From Zobellia nedashkovskayae (GTDB taxonomy: Bacteria; Bacteroidota; Bacteroidia; Flavobacteriales; Flavobacteriaceae), in contig NZ_JADDXR010000002.1 of assembly GCF_015330125.1 (NCBI RefSeq), forward strand, positions 3,484,685 to 3,548,684: 64,000 nt of DNA, read 5' to 3'. The translations under genes were made by a program, and so were the position numbers. The notes under the pieces are model-generated. The model was not told where the DNA came from. It saw only the letters and a program-made list of their open reading frames with translations, and did not search any database. This document shows positions 7,875-16,529 of this stretch, piece by piece (the first letter of the stretch is position 1; each line of letters begins with the position of its first letter).

Positions 7875-10610
7875 TTATTTGCCTAATAACTTTAAAAGGG
7901 CTTCTTTGGTTAGGCTAGTTTCCCAAGTTAAACGCTCTCCTTTTTCATATTTAAAGTAGCTGTAGGTTTTACTGCTTTTGTCATAACGAATATGTTCACC
8001 ATCGTAGAAATCATTGTTAAGAATTACACCTGTTGCTAAAAGCTTATTGTCTACATAAGAATACATGGTTACTTCACCATCAACAAAAAGCTCTTCTGGG
8101 TTAAGGAAATTTTTGTATGTAAACTGATTAATATGTTTTAAACTAGGATATGCCTTTAATAATATTCCTTCTTTTTTCAAGGTGATAACTAATTTAGAAT
8201 CAACTAATGAATAATTGATATCATAGCGCGCTTCATGATAATTAATGCCGATTGTAGTTATTTTATTTTTATCATATTCTAGTGTGCCTGCTGACACATT
8301 AACATCAGTGTATACTTCAACTTTTGCTTTCGTTTGTTCTTCATTCAAATATGTACCTCTGAACATCACTAAATCTGAATCTCTTTCTGCAACCGTAAAT
8401 CCGGTATCCGTATAGATAACCGTATTTCGTATTTTTTGATTTAAATCCTCTTTTGTTACTATTGTTTTAACAAGTTTTCCGTTTTGGTATTCGTGAAAAT
8501 GCAACCTGTCTTCTGTATGCTCCATAAACCTGCCCTGGTACGGTCTACCAGATTTATATTGCATAGAATCTACAACTACTAGGGTTTGGTAATCGTTAAA
8601 ACCTACGTATTGCGCTCCAAATATTTTCCCATTCTCATAATGGGTGAATGAGGCTAGTATAGGATCGAATTTAAAAAAATCACCATTATATGGTTTGCCA
8701 TTTTTGTACACGCCTTTGGCAATTTCTCCTTTTGAATCTTTTAAGTGAGGGTATGATTCGGTTAAAATAATTCCCTTATCGTATTCTGCCTGTCTGCCTA
8801 TAACTTCTTCGAGCCTTGTTTCAGTGATTTCTTTTTCAATCCCTTGTTTTAGACCGTTTTTGTAGGTTGTAAACGTATGGTCATATATAACGGTACCCTT
8901 TATAGGTTTCCCTTTTTTATAGATACAAGTGGTCTTCCTGTCTAAGTCCTTTTCATAGAACTCAATTAATCCATGGCGTTGATTTTTCTTATAAATACCA
9001 CTAATAGTTAAATCTCGATTGTTTTCGTCTTGCTCTAAAAAAACACCTTCTTTAATTCCATTTTTATAGGTGGTAATTTCTTCATTATAAGCTACGTAAT
9101 GAACACCGTTGTACGGTAGTTCATTTTTAAAGGTTAATGCATAGGTTTTACCTTTTGCAATAATAGATTGTGCGCTAACAATTCCGTTTTCGTAAGTGGT
9201 GCTACCAGTAAAAACTAAAGTATCATTTTTATAATCAAAATTGAAATTGTCTATTTTAACAATAAGCCCTTTTTTATAGTGCGTTTTGGTATAGTTGTCA
9301 CAAACTTGACCCGTGTACGGATTCCCTTTTTTATAAATACATTCGCAAATATCTCCATCTATAAGATTACTTTTGACCTTTCCAGTAAGTAAATCATTTT
9401 CATATGCTTGTTGTTCTACAACTTCACCTTCGTAGTTATACTGAGTAAACATTCCATGTTTTTTTCCATCCTTAAATGAAGAAAAAGACAAACTGTAGGG
9501 ATTATAAAAAGTTCCGTTCCAAGGTTTATGGTCCTTGTAGATTCCCTTTGCCACTTCTTTACCATCTTGCAAGTAAAAGGCGCTTTCCCCGTTTTTATCA
9601 TTATTTTTAATATGGTCATATGCCTTCACTTGCTTCAAGCTATCCGAATAAAATGAAGTTTGTTTGCCATCTAACCTGCCTTCCTTGTAACTAGAAATTT
9701 TATTTTCATAACTATCTACGAATTCACCATCCCAATGTTCTCCATCTTTGTTTATTCCTCTAGTGATTGCTTCTTTTTTTCTTGAATATCCTATTTCCTC
9801 ACCTTCTAATTTTCCGTTGGCATATGTTTTTAAGTTACTGTAGTTAAAGACAGTTCCGTTATAAGGTTGGTCATCTTTATAATCGACTTTTGAAAACAAT
9901 TTACCATCGTCAGAAAAAGTAGCATACTCACCATTTAATTTTCCATTTTTAAAATGCATATAGTCTTCTAAACCTAAGGCATCATCTTCTTTATTGATGA
10001 AAAATGTGGCTAACATTCCGTTTTTTATATTTCCATTTATATATTGATTTTCCCCTATTTTATTTCCTTTTTTATCAAAATATAATGCTATATCAATACT
10101 GTCATTCTGTTGTAATTTCTGTTGCGCTAGTTGATCGGAGTCTTCATAAAATATTTGCTGACCAATACGCTTACCTTCTTTGTAAATGGGTATGTAACCA
10201 TTAAAACAGCATGGGTGAATAAAAGTACCTTCCCAACCTTCATCATTTCTATATTCGCCCTTGGCTCTTAAAAATCCGTTTTGGGAGTAGACCAATGATT
10301 CTCCGTTAAGTTTACCATTAGTGTAATGCCTACTTTCTAAAAGCTGACCATTTTCATGGTACCATTGTATTTTTCCTTGATTAATTTCATCTTCAAGGTT
10401 TGACCAATAGCCATCCATCTGAATGTTTCCGCTTATGAAATAGTCTTTTACATGATACAGATCACCCTCTTTTTCTAGTGGTAACGGTCTAAAAAACGAT
10501 GCATTAGCTTTTTCGGTTCTATGCCAATCAGCGTCAAAATAGAGCGTGTCTTGTTGTGCCGTTATTTGGATAGTAAAAACTAAAAAGAGTAGGGGGAGTA
10601 TGCTTTTCAT
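7875..10610 (-). CDS. Large exported MORN_2 (YwqK-like) repeat protein, paralogue B
   Basis: 911 residues with a signal peptide (about 1-18, 'VFTIQITAQ'). An N-terminal module follows ('DTLYFDADWH', 'NASFFRPLPLEKEGDLYHV', 'GNIQMDGYW'). The bulk is a long series of MORN_2-type repeats of about 22-25 residues, with cores such as 'YENGKLNGEY', 'YKNGKPYNGDF' and 'YKEGRLDGKQ', often ending NGKP.NG. The last ~190 residues are less repetitive. Databases often label such repeats 'toxin-antitoxin system YwqK family antitoxin', but nothing here supports an antitoxin role. It is a near full-length paralogue of the next gene, 5 bases away, and is last in the run of minus-strand exported genes. Function unknown. 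Confidence 0.8.
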   Translation of the reverse strand: MKSILPLLFLVFTIQITAQQDTLYFDADWHRTEKANASFFRPLPLEKEGDLYHVKDYFISGNIQMDGYWSNLEDEINQGKIQWYHENGQLLESRHYTNGKLNGESLVYSQNGFLRAKGEYRNDEGWEGTFIHPCCFNGYIPIYKEGKRIGQQIFYEDSDQLAQQKLQQNDSIDIALYFDKKGNKIGENQYINGNIKNGMLATFFINKEDDALGLEDYMHFKNGKLNGEYATFSDDGKLFSKVDYKDDQPYNGTVFNYSNLKTYANGKLEGEEIGYSRKKEAITRGINKDGEHWDGEFVDSYENKISSYKEGRLDGKQTSFYSDSLKQVKAYDHIKNNDKNGESAFYLQDGKEVAKGIYKDHKPWNGTFYNPYSLSFSSFKDGKKHGMFTQYNYEGEVVEQQAYENDLLTGKVKSNLIDGDICECIYKKGNPYTGQVCDNYTKTHYKKGLIVKIDNFNFDYKNDTLVFTGSTTYENGIVSAQSIIAKGKTYALTFKNELPYNGVHYVAYNEEITTYKNGIKEGVFLEQDENNRDLTISGIYKKNQRHGLIEFYEKDLDRKTTCIYKKGKPIKGTVIYDHTFTTYKNGLKQGIEKEITETRLEEVIGRQAEYDKGIILTESYPHLKDSKGEIAKGVYKNGKPYNGDFFKFDPILASFTHYENGKIFGAQYVGFNDYQTLVVVDSMQYKSGRPYQGRFMEHTEDRLHFHEYQNGKLVKTIVTKEDLNQKIRNTVIYTDTGFTVAERDSDLVMFRGTYLNEEQTKAKVEVYTDVNVSAGTLEYDKNKITTIGINYHEARYDINYSLVDSKLVITLKKEGILLKAYPSLKHINQFTYKNFLNPEELFVDGEVTMYSYVDNKLLATGVILNNDFYDGEHIRYDKSSKTYSYFKYEKGERLTWETSLTKEALLKLLGK

Positions 10611-10615
10611 TATAG

Positions 10616-13465
10616 TTAATGTTTGGTTTTAATTAGTTGTACTAATTGCTGTTTGGTTATATTTTTTTGATCTTCAACCAATTTACCTTTCTTATACAAG
10701 TTAAAGTTATAGCTGCCATTTTTGTTTATATTAGTTGTAACACCGTTGTGCTCTCTGCCTTCTTTATACATACATGTGGCAATAGGAGTTTCTTCACCAT
10801 CTAAATAAAAACTTGCCGGACCATCACCAAAATAAAATAGTCGAAGCCAGTCTTGAACATCACTAGGTTTTATAATATGCGCAGGTTTAAGTGTACTTTC
10901 AAACTTAATCAGCATATTTTCTAAGTCAAAAACTAGATTTATTTTATTCAAAGAAATACTTTCTATGGTAACGTTTGTGCCATATTCCTTAAATGAAAAT
11001 GAAGCATCAGAAATTCCTTTTTTTGAAAATGAAAATCTTCCCAATTCATTTCCATAGCCGGTAATAATTGCGGTTCCTGCACTAGAATCGGTATTTATAT
11101 AAGTTACTTCACTAGAATAATTGGTCGTGTTATTAGAAGATTGTTCATTAGTAGTTTTATAGCCTTCATTGGTATACCTAACTATTGCATCTGGTTTTTT
11201 ACTAAGACCCCATGTAAAAATATTGGTCTGTATTAAACTTCCATTTTCATAAAGGTGTTCTAGGGTATCGCTATGGTATATTTCAATTAGATTGCCTTGA
11301 AATGGTTTTCCGTTTTTATAGCTTACACTATCTAAAACTACCTGCATATTAGAACCCATGGTAGTATAGTATTCCATGCCCGATTTTTTACCGTTTTCAT
11401 AATGACTTACAGATTGATAGCTACTTTTCGTTTCTGTATCAGGTAGGTTAATAGCTAGGGTCGTTAAAAAATCTCCTGAAAAAGGCATGTTGTTTTTATA
11501 GGTACCTACAAGACTGTTTTTGTCTTTGAAAGGGAGAAAAATAATTTGGCTTAGGATTTTTCCATTTTTATATTGAATCACTTTTTCTATTGAATTCTCT
11601 TTGAAATTAACCACAGTTTCTTCTCCATTTTTCTTGCCTTTTTTATAGCTAGTAAGTGTGTACTTCTCAGGGAAATAGTTTTTGTCGATTTTTTCTAGAG
11701 ATGCAAAACTACCTTCAAACGGAATGCCGTTTTTATAGCTGCCCTCAGCAATTAAATCTTCATTGTAATAGAATTTTCCTTGCTGAAGTTTACTGTCTTT
11801 ATATTCGTAGTTAGCTTTAAATTTCTGAGAGATGTATTCCTCTTTTAATTGTTCGCCTTCGTTGTAGGTGTTGCGGGTATAATTAGTGCCGCCAGAATAC
11901 TCATAAAATACTCCGGTAAAAGGTTTGTTGTTATTGTACAGTCCTTCTGCTATTAATGTACTTTCTTCAAAGTATTTAATTTGACCATGTAGCTTACCAT
12001 CTACATAGTTTCTACTAATACTATCAAAAGGTGAATTATAAGCACCGTAAGCTTGCATAGGCATTTCTAGACCATGTTTTAGTCCATTTTTATAAGATAT
12101 AATGGTGTCTTTGTAAATTGCGGTGCCATCAATTGGTTTTCCATTTTGGTACATACAAAATGTACTTGTCTTACTTTGTAAATTTTCAAATTCTATTTTT
12201 CCTTCGTAAACGCCTTGGTTATAATTACCAGTTGCTATATAGCCCTTATATTTCTTACTAATTCGAAAAGGACCTTCTTTTGTGCCATTTTTAAAAGTGG
12301 TTAAACTACCCGATATACGATCATAATCTTGACCAGAATATGCCTTGCCATTTTTATAAAGTAGCTCGTATGTTTCTCCGTTTAGGTTAACGAGTTTTTT
12401 AGTTTTCTCTTTATCCTGAAACAACTGAATTTCTATTTTTTCATCTTCATTTTCAGAATTGTAGGAGGTTAGCTTTACCAATAGACCATCTACATACTCA
12501 TAAACGTCATAACCTTTGCATTCTTCACCGTTGAAAGGTTTTTGATTTCTATACTCACATTCACATGTTTTGGTTTTAAAAAGCCCCGTACTTACAACCC
12601 TGCCTGAAACCTTACCATTAACATATTCACGTATGGAAATTATTTTTCCTTGTTCATTGAAGGTGGTGAGCGGACCATGAAAAACGCCTTCTTTATATGA
12701 GGCGATTTTGCGCGTATATTCATTGTAAAATGAACCGTTATATGACATCCCCGCCTTATTTATACCTCTAGCTTTTTCTTTACCGTCTTCGTAATAGGAA
12801 ATTTCTTCGCCTTCTTTTAAACCATTGCTAATAGCATACTTCTGCTTTTTTTGACTAAAATTTAAATCATAGTATGCTGTGGTGAAACCGTCATTTTTTC
12901 CGTCTGTGTACGTGGTTTTTTCTGTTTGTGTATTGGCAAATTCTCCACTAAATCGTTTACCGTTTTTATTAATTCCTCTAGTGGCTATTTTGCCATTTTC
13001 AGCATAACTTATTTCTTCGCCATTTAATATTCCATTGGCGTAGGTTTGTAATAATCGGTAAACGATAAAACTACCTGAATAAGGCTTGTTGTTCTTGTAG
13101 ACGCCTCTAGAGCTTACCTGACCTCCTTTTTTATAAATGGTATTTGTTCCATCTAATAGACCATTATTATAAACTGATTCAATAGACTTTGTGCCGTCTT
13201 CAAAATACCAGGTTATTTTGCCATGCAAGGTCTCTTTTTCCAAATTAGACCAGTAGCCCTGCATTTGCAGATTACCGTTTATATAATAGTCTTTTACATT
13301 ATATAAATCGCCCTTTTTTTCTAACGGTACAAGGCGAAAAAAGGCAGCATTGCTTTTGTCTGTTTTATTCCATTTCAAATTGAAGTAGAGCGTATCCTTT
13401 TGCGCTATAAGGTTGGTAATGCTACAAAAGACAAGTAATAGTAAGAATTGATTTTTAATGTTCAT
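10616..13465 (-). CDS. Large exported MORN_2 (YwqK-like) repeat protein, paralogue A
   Basis: 949 residues with a signal peptide (about 1-21, 'SITNLIAQ'). It shares the N-terminal module of its downstream paralogue ('DTLYFNLKWN', 'NAAFFRLVPLEKKGDLYNV', 'GNLQMQGYWSNLE'), then runs of MORN_2 repeats ('YANGILNGEE', 'YKNGKPIDGTA', 'YENGKKSGMEY') and a C-terminal region ending with a 'NITKQQLVQLIK' tail like 'SLTKEALLKLLGK' in the other copy. The 'DYY..G..QM.GYW' motif also occurs in Bacteroidota TonB-linked YwqK proteins, but no TonB C-terminal domain is present. Its start overlaps the DKNYY lipoprotein gene by 11 bases, so the genes are cotranscribed. Function unknown. Confidence 0.8.
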   Translation of the reverse strand: MNIKNQFLLLLVFCSITNLIAQKDTLYFNLKWNKTDKSNAAFFRLVPLEKKGDLYNVKDYYINGNLQMQGYWSNLEKETLHGKITWYFEDGTKSIESVYNNGLLDGTNTIYKKGGQVSSRGVYKNNKPYSGSFIVYRLLQTYANGILNGEEISYAENGKIATRGINKNGKRFSGEFANTQTEKTTYTDGKNDGFTTAYYDLNFSQKKQKYAISNGLKEGEEISYYEDGKEKARGINKAGMSYNGSFYNEYTRKIASYKEGVFHGPLTTFNEQGKIISIREYVNGKVSGRVVSTGLFKTKTCECEYRNQKPFNGEECKGYDVYEYVDGLLVKLTSYNSENEDEKIEIQLFQDKEKTKKLVNLNGETYELLYKNGKAYSGQDYDRISGSLTTFKNGTKEGPFRISKKYKGYIATGNYNQGVYEGKIEFENLQSKTSTFCMYQNGKPIDGTAIYKDTIISYKNGLKHGLEMPMQAYGAYNSPFDSISRNYVDGKLHGQIKYFEESTLIAEGLYNNNKPFTGVFYEYSGGTNYTRNTYNEGEQLKEEYISQKFKANYEYKDSKLQQGKFYYNEDLIAEGSYKNGIPFEGSFASLEKIDKNYFPEKYTLTSYKKGKKNGEETVVNFKENSIEKVIQYKNGKILSQIIFLPFKDKNSLVGTYKNNMPFSGDFLTTLAINLPDTETKSSYQSVSHYENGKKSGMEYYTTMGSNMQVVLDSVSYKNGKPFQGNLIEIYHSDTLEHLYENGSLIQTNIFTWGLSKKPDAIVRYTNEGYKTTNEQSSNNTTNYSSEVTYINTDSSAGTAIITGYGNELGRFSFSKKGISDASFSFKEYGTNVTIESISLNKINLVFDLENMLIKFESTLKPAHIIKPSDVQDWLRLFYFGDGPASFYLDGEETPIATCMYKEGREHNGVTTNINKNGSYNFNLYKKGKLVEDQKNITKQQLVQLIKTKH

Positions 13466-14228
13466 TTGTTACTTCGGTTTTCTTGGTTATTCTGATACTA
13501 CTACCGTTGCCACTATAAAGATTGTTGTGGTCTTGCGCCTCGAATTTGTATTCGTATTCTTTTACCTCTTCGTAACTTAAAATTTGAAACGAATTATAGT
13601 CGGCTTCTTTAATTTTTTCCCTTTTAAAGAATATAGATGTTCCATCTTTAGAAAAATCATTTTTTAAAATGCTAAATGAATTAACATCGGCGTCATCGAT
13701 TGATTTCCCCTTATAGAATACCTGTTTTTTATCTTTAGCATACTCGCTGTAATCATCACCTAAAACCGAAAAAGAATTTTTGTCAATACCATGTAAAATG
13801 CTGTTAGGGTCAGAAGGATTGTAATATACTTGATTATCGTCTACAGCATATTTGTCGTTTAAAAACCTAAAGCTTGGACCATGACTGTTTGGAATAATAT
13901 TATTGTCATAATACACACCATATTTATCAGCCGTAACGTATCTTTTTATAACCTTAAAGGTAGCTGGGTCTCGTTTAATCAGTTTTTTAGTTTCGTTAAA
14001 AACACTCAATTTATCTATGCCGTAATATTTCGTTAATTGCTGAAAGGTTTTTGCATCTGCCCCTTCTACAACTTCAATGGAAGTATGCGTTTTTGTGTAG
14101 TATTCCTGTCCAAGTCTATAAACGGAATGGTATAGTACTTCATCTCCGCTTATCTCGTAATAGGTTTCGTCAGCATCTGAGCAAGAAACTAATAATAACA
14201 CCATTAAAATAAGTTTATATGGTTTCAT
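13455..14228 (-). CDS. DKNYY-family lipoprotein
   Basis: 257 residues from the ATG at 14228, which overlaps the TAA of the preceding gene (TAATG). This start gives a clean lipoprotein signal 'MKPYKLILMVLLLVSC', so it is preferred over the ATG seven codons upstream. The mature part has at least four DKNYY units of about 40 residues: 'YAVDDNQVYYN', 'YAKDKKQVFYKG..I..AD..SF..L' and 'FSKDGTSIFF'. These predicted beta repeats are of unknown function and usually occur in exported proteins. It is cotranscribed with and paralogous to the upstream DKNYY gene; its 3' end overlaps the MORN_2 gene by 11 bases. Confidence 0.8.
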   Translation of the reverse strand: MKPYKLILMVLLLVSCSDADETYYEISGDEVLYHSVYRLGQEYYTKTHTSIEVVEGADAKTFQQLTKYYGIDKLSVFNETKKLIKRDPATFKVIKRYVTADKYGVYYDNNIIPNSHGPSFRFLNDKYAVDDNQVYYNPSDPNSILHGIDKNSFSVLGDDYSEYAKDKKQVFYKGKSIDDADVNSFSILKNDFSKDGTSIFFKREKIKEADYNSFQILSYEEVKEYEYKFEAQDHNNLYSGNGSSIRITKKTEVTNEH

Positions 14229-14854
14229 TAAAATTCTCTTTTTAACCATTTTTCTTTTTCTTTAGACCAAATTCCTAAGCTACCATCATCATGCGTACCA
14301 CCACCAGATCTATAATAATTGTTTTTGTCTTCGCCATCATAGCCAGAATTGCCTTCAATCATTTTAAAGGATTCATAATCAACTTCTTTAACTGGTAGAC
14401 CTCGATAGAAAATAGATTTGTTGTCTTTTGCTAAGTCATACTTTAAAAGTTGAAAAGAATTTACATCTGTATCTTTCATAATAGCATAATGATGATATAC
14501 ATGATTTTTATCTTTTGAATATCCATTCAAATTATCAAGTATTTTAAATGAATAGGGGTCGGCTCTTTCAATAATATGCTCATTACAATACACCTGATTT
14601 TTATCTTTTGCATAAGAAACAAAACTAGAAGTAATGATTTCAAATGTTTCTTTATCAGCCTCTTTTAAAACGGTATAAAAATTAGTGGGAATATAATATA
14701 CTTGATTATTATCTACAGCATACCCACCATCAAGTAATTTAAAACTTAAACCATCACTATTTGGTATTAGTTTATTTTGAAGATAAACCCCCAATTTATC
14801 TATCGTTATAAATTCACTAATAACCTTAAAAGTATGTGGGTCCCTCAGATTCAT
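14228..14854 (-). CDS. DKNYY-family protein lacking a signal peptide (truncated paralogue)
   Basis: 208 residues. 'RDPHTFKVISEFITIDKLGVY' and 'YAVDNNQVYYIPTN' align directly with residues beginning about 75 of the adjacent DKNYY lipoprotein, so the two arose by duplication. This copy lacks the lipoprotein signal and the first ~75 residues. An in-frame TAA stands directly before its ATG, so no longer product is possible. It therefore looks 5'-truncated and, if translated, cytoplasmic. Its stop overlaps the next start (TAATG), suggesting it still couples translation of the lipoprotein. It could be a decaying gene or an adapted one. Confidence 0.7.
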   Translation of the reverse strand: MNLRDPHTFKVISEFITIDKLGVYLQNKLIPNSDGLSFKLLDGGYAVDNNQVYYIPTNFYTVLKEADKETFEIITSSFVSYAKDKNQVYCNEHIIERADPYSFKILDNLNGYSKDKNHVYHHYAIMKDTDVNSFQLLKYDLAKDNKSIFYRGLPVKEVDYESFKMIEGNSGYDGEDKNNYYRSGGGTHDDGSLGIWSKEKEKWLKREF

Positions 14855-14858
14855 TTAA

Positions 14859-14961
14859 TTAATCAATTACGTTTATAAGCTTTAGATAAAATGATTCTGT
14901 ATGAAAAATTTCTAGAATTTCATCCTTGGATGTACCTCTTCCTATTGATTTAATCCTTTTT
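14859..14961 (-). pseudogene. Short coding-like remnant after the 87-residue gene
   Basis: Directly after the TAA of the 87-residue gene the same frame stays open for 33 codons: 'KKRIKSIGRGTSKDEIL' then 'EIFHTESFYLKLINVID', ending in TAA at 14859. It has no ATG and begins in a run of nine A (minus strand). It reads like the C-terminal end of a small protein. It may be the lost tail of the 87-residue protein (nonsense mutation), a separate degraded gene, or a non-AUG ORF. Confidence 0.35.
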
Positions 14962-14963
14962 TT

Positions 14964-15227
14964 TTAAAACTCAATATTGGACTTATCTAGCTCAATATAA
15001 TCTGGATTCGTTCTATTTTGGTTTTCAATATAATTAGCTTGATAATTAAGTATCGTTTCTATCTGAAAGAGAGAAAGTTTCACTTTTAACTCATCAGAAA
15101 GGTTAATGTAAATAGTTTTTGCAGCTTGTGCGGAATCATAAAGAGCAGCTAAATATATTTCGTCTTCTGGTATGTTAATAGCATATGTTTCACCACTAAC
15201 TTCGATATCTTCTATTCTAAAATTCAT
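14964..15227 (-). CDS. Small acidic hypothetical protein
   Basis: 87 residues, no signal peptide or membrane segment; acidic ('IPEDEIYLAALYDSAQAAKTI', 'LSDELKVKLSLFQIETIL'). It is not recognised. Its ATG overlaps the last codons of a coding-like remnant upstream, and the frame continues coding-like after its stop, so it sits in a decaying patch of the exported-protein run. Size and setting are like those of immunity-type small proteins, but there is no direct evidence for this. Confidence 0.5.
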   Translation of the reverse strand: MNFRIEDIEVSGETYAINIPEDEIYLAALYDSAQAAKTIYINLSDELKVKLSLFQIETILNYQANYIENQNRTNPDYIELDKSNIEF

Positions 15228-15336
15228 TTTCTTTTAATTCAGCCGGTTTACGTTTCCCATTCTGCTCAAAGTATTTCCAAACACCTGTTTTTTTCTGTTT
15301 TAATGAATAAAGAGTAGAAACTTTTTTAGGACTATT
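15217..15336 (-). pseudogene. Remnant of a MORN-like protein C-terminus
   Basis: An open frame without a start codon reads 'KVSTLYSLKQKKTGVWKYF' then 'EQNGKRKPAELKENEF' and a TAG at 15217-15219, overlapping the start of the 87-residue gene. 'KKTGVWKYFEQNGK' matches the G.W.Y...NGK pattern of MORN_2/YwqK repeats. It begins just after the stop of the BNR lipoprotein in another frame. It is probably the tail of a MORN-type gene whose 5' part has been deleted. Confidence 0.4.
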
Positions 15337-16519
15337 TTACTTTATGTTGAATTGCTGTTTTATACAAATTATCTCTATCTAAAATAAGCACTTCATCTGC
15401 TGTAGCTTGAATGCCGAATGATTCTCCTGTAAATAGAACATCTTCATTATCGGAAGTCAAGAAGGGTCTACAATTGGTGCCATCAATATTTAGCTGGTAT
15501 ACAAAGGTGTCTCTGTAATAATCAGAAGATATACTTGTGGTAATTAAGGCAGATTCTTTAGTAAAAATAATATCAGAAATATTCGCTTTGTACCCATCTC
15601 CATCTTTTGGCATATCAATTTTACGCCAATCATTACCGCTATTATCGGTGTAGAATAAGTCTCCATTTAAACCACCTATTAACCCAATGTTTTGGTTTAA
15701 GAAAGCAATAGAATTGAGGTTTACAAAATCTTCACCGTCCGTCTCAAATAGTAGTTGCCAATTCATACCACCGTCAGTACTTTTGTAACTTCTGCCTGAA
15801 AAAGTCACTACAATAATTTCTTTTTCTGAAAGGGCAACAAAGTCTGAAATTCCTTCAGTTTCTTTTCCTAAGCCCATATGTTCAATAGTAGCCCAGGTTT
15901 TGCCAGCATCTACGGTTTTAAGAATAACTGAAATGCTATTCTCTTCTCCACTTATATACCCAGAGCCTACTATAAAACCAATTTTGTCATTAACAAAACG
16001 TGTTTTGTAGTATTTGGGAGAAATACGTCCTCTTTTTTCAAATAGTTCTTTGGTATTAAATACACTCCAGTTTTTTCCAAAATCTGGAGTAGTGAAAATG
16101 TATTCACTATCACCAATTACAAATATGTTATCACCGGAAAATGCTACTGAATAAAACGGATTGCCAAATCTAGAAAATCGATTTTCTAGCCAGGTTTTAC
16201 CACCATCTTTTGTGATTCTGGTTATTAAACCAGCACCGCCAACAATAATCCCAACATTTTTGTTTTTGAACGCTAAGCCATTATACATATGAAACCCTGT
16301 TTTTTCTATATGATGTAAAACAGAAACTTCTTGATTGGTAGTAGCATTTAAAAAGTTTGTTCCTTTTTGGGTAATGGTGTTTTTGGTTATAAACTCATTA
16401 TCTAAAACTTGTTCTACCTTATTAAAGCCGGTAAGTGGCTTTTCTTCTTGGTTGTTTTGCCCTTTGCAGGAGTTTAGAACAACTATAAAAAGTAATATTA
16501 AGGATTGTAATATTTTCAT
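15332..16519 (-). CDS. BNR/YCF48-like beta-propeller lipoprotein
   Basis: 395 residues with a lipoprotein signal (lipobox 'VLNSC', Cys about 18). The mature part contains repeated sialidase-like units with the 'T.DGGKTW', 'TPDFGKNW', 'TVDAGKTW', 'STDGGMNW' and 'TDNSGNDW' Asp-box pattern, each in a blade of about 45-60 residues. This is the YCF48/BNR-like seven-bladed propeller found in many exported Bacteroidota proteins. No sialidase catalytic residues are evident, so a binding or assembly role is likelier than hydrolysis. It is 10 bases downstream of the glycan-binding-domain gene and belongs to the same minus-strand run. Confidence 0.82.
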   Translation of the reverse strand: MKILQSLILLFIVVLNSCKGQNNQEEKPLTGFNKVEQVLDNEFITKNTITQKGTNFLNATTNQEVSVLHHIEKTGFHMYNGLAFKNKNVGIIVGGAGLITRITKDGGKTWLENRFSRFGNPFYSVAFSGDNIFVIGDSEYIFTTPDFGKNWSVFNTKELFEKRGRISPKYYKTRFVNDKIGFIVGSGYISGEENSISVILKTVDAGKTWATIEHMGLGKETEGISDFVALSEKEIIVVTFSGRSYKSTDGGMNWQLLFETDGEDFVNLNSIAFLNQNIGLIGGLNGDLFYTDNSGNDWRKIDMPKDGDGYKANISDIIFTKESALITTSISSDYYRDTFVYQLNIDGTNCRPFLTSDNEDVLFTGESFGIQATADEVLILDRDNLYKTAIQHKVK

Positions 16520-16529
16520 TTAAAATTGT

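Noticed and set aside
7875..13465. Toxin-antitoxin system from the YwqK 'antitoxin' label
   Set aside because: The proteins are ~900-residue exported repeat proteins with signal peptides; no toxin gene is adjacent.
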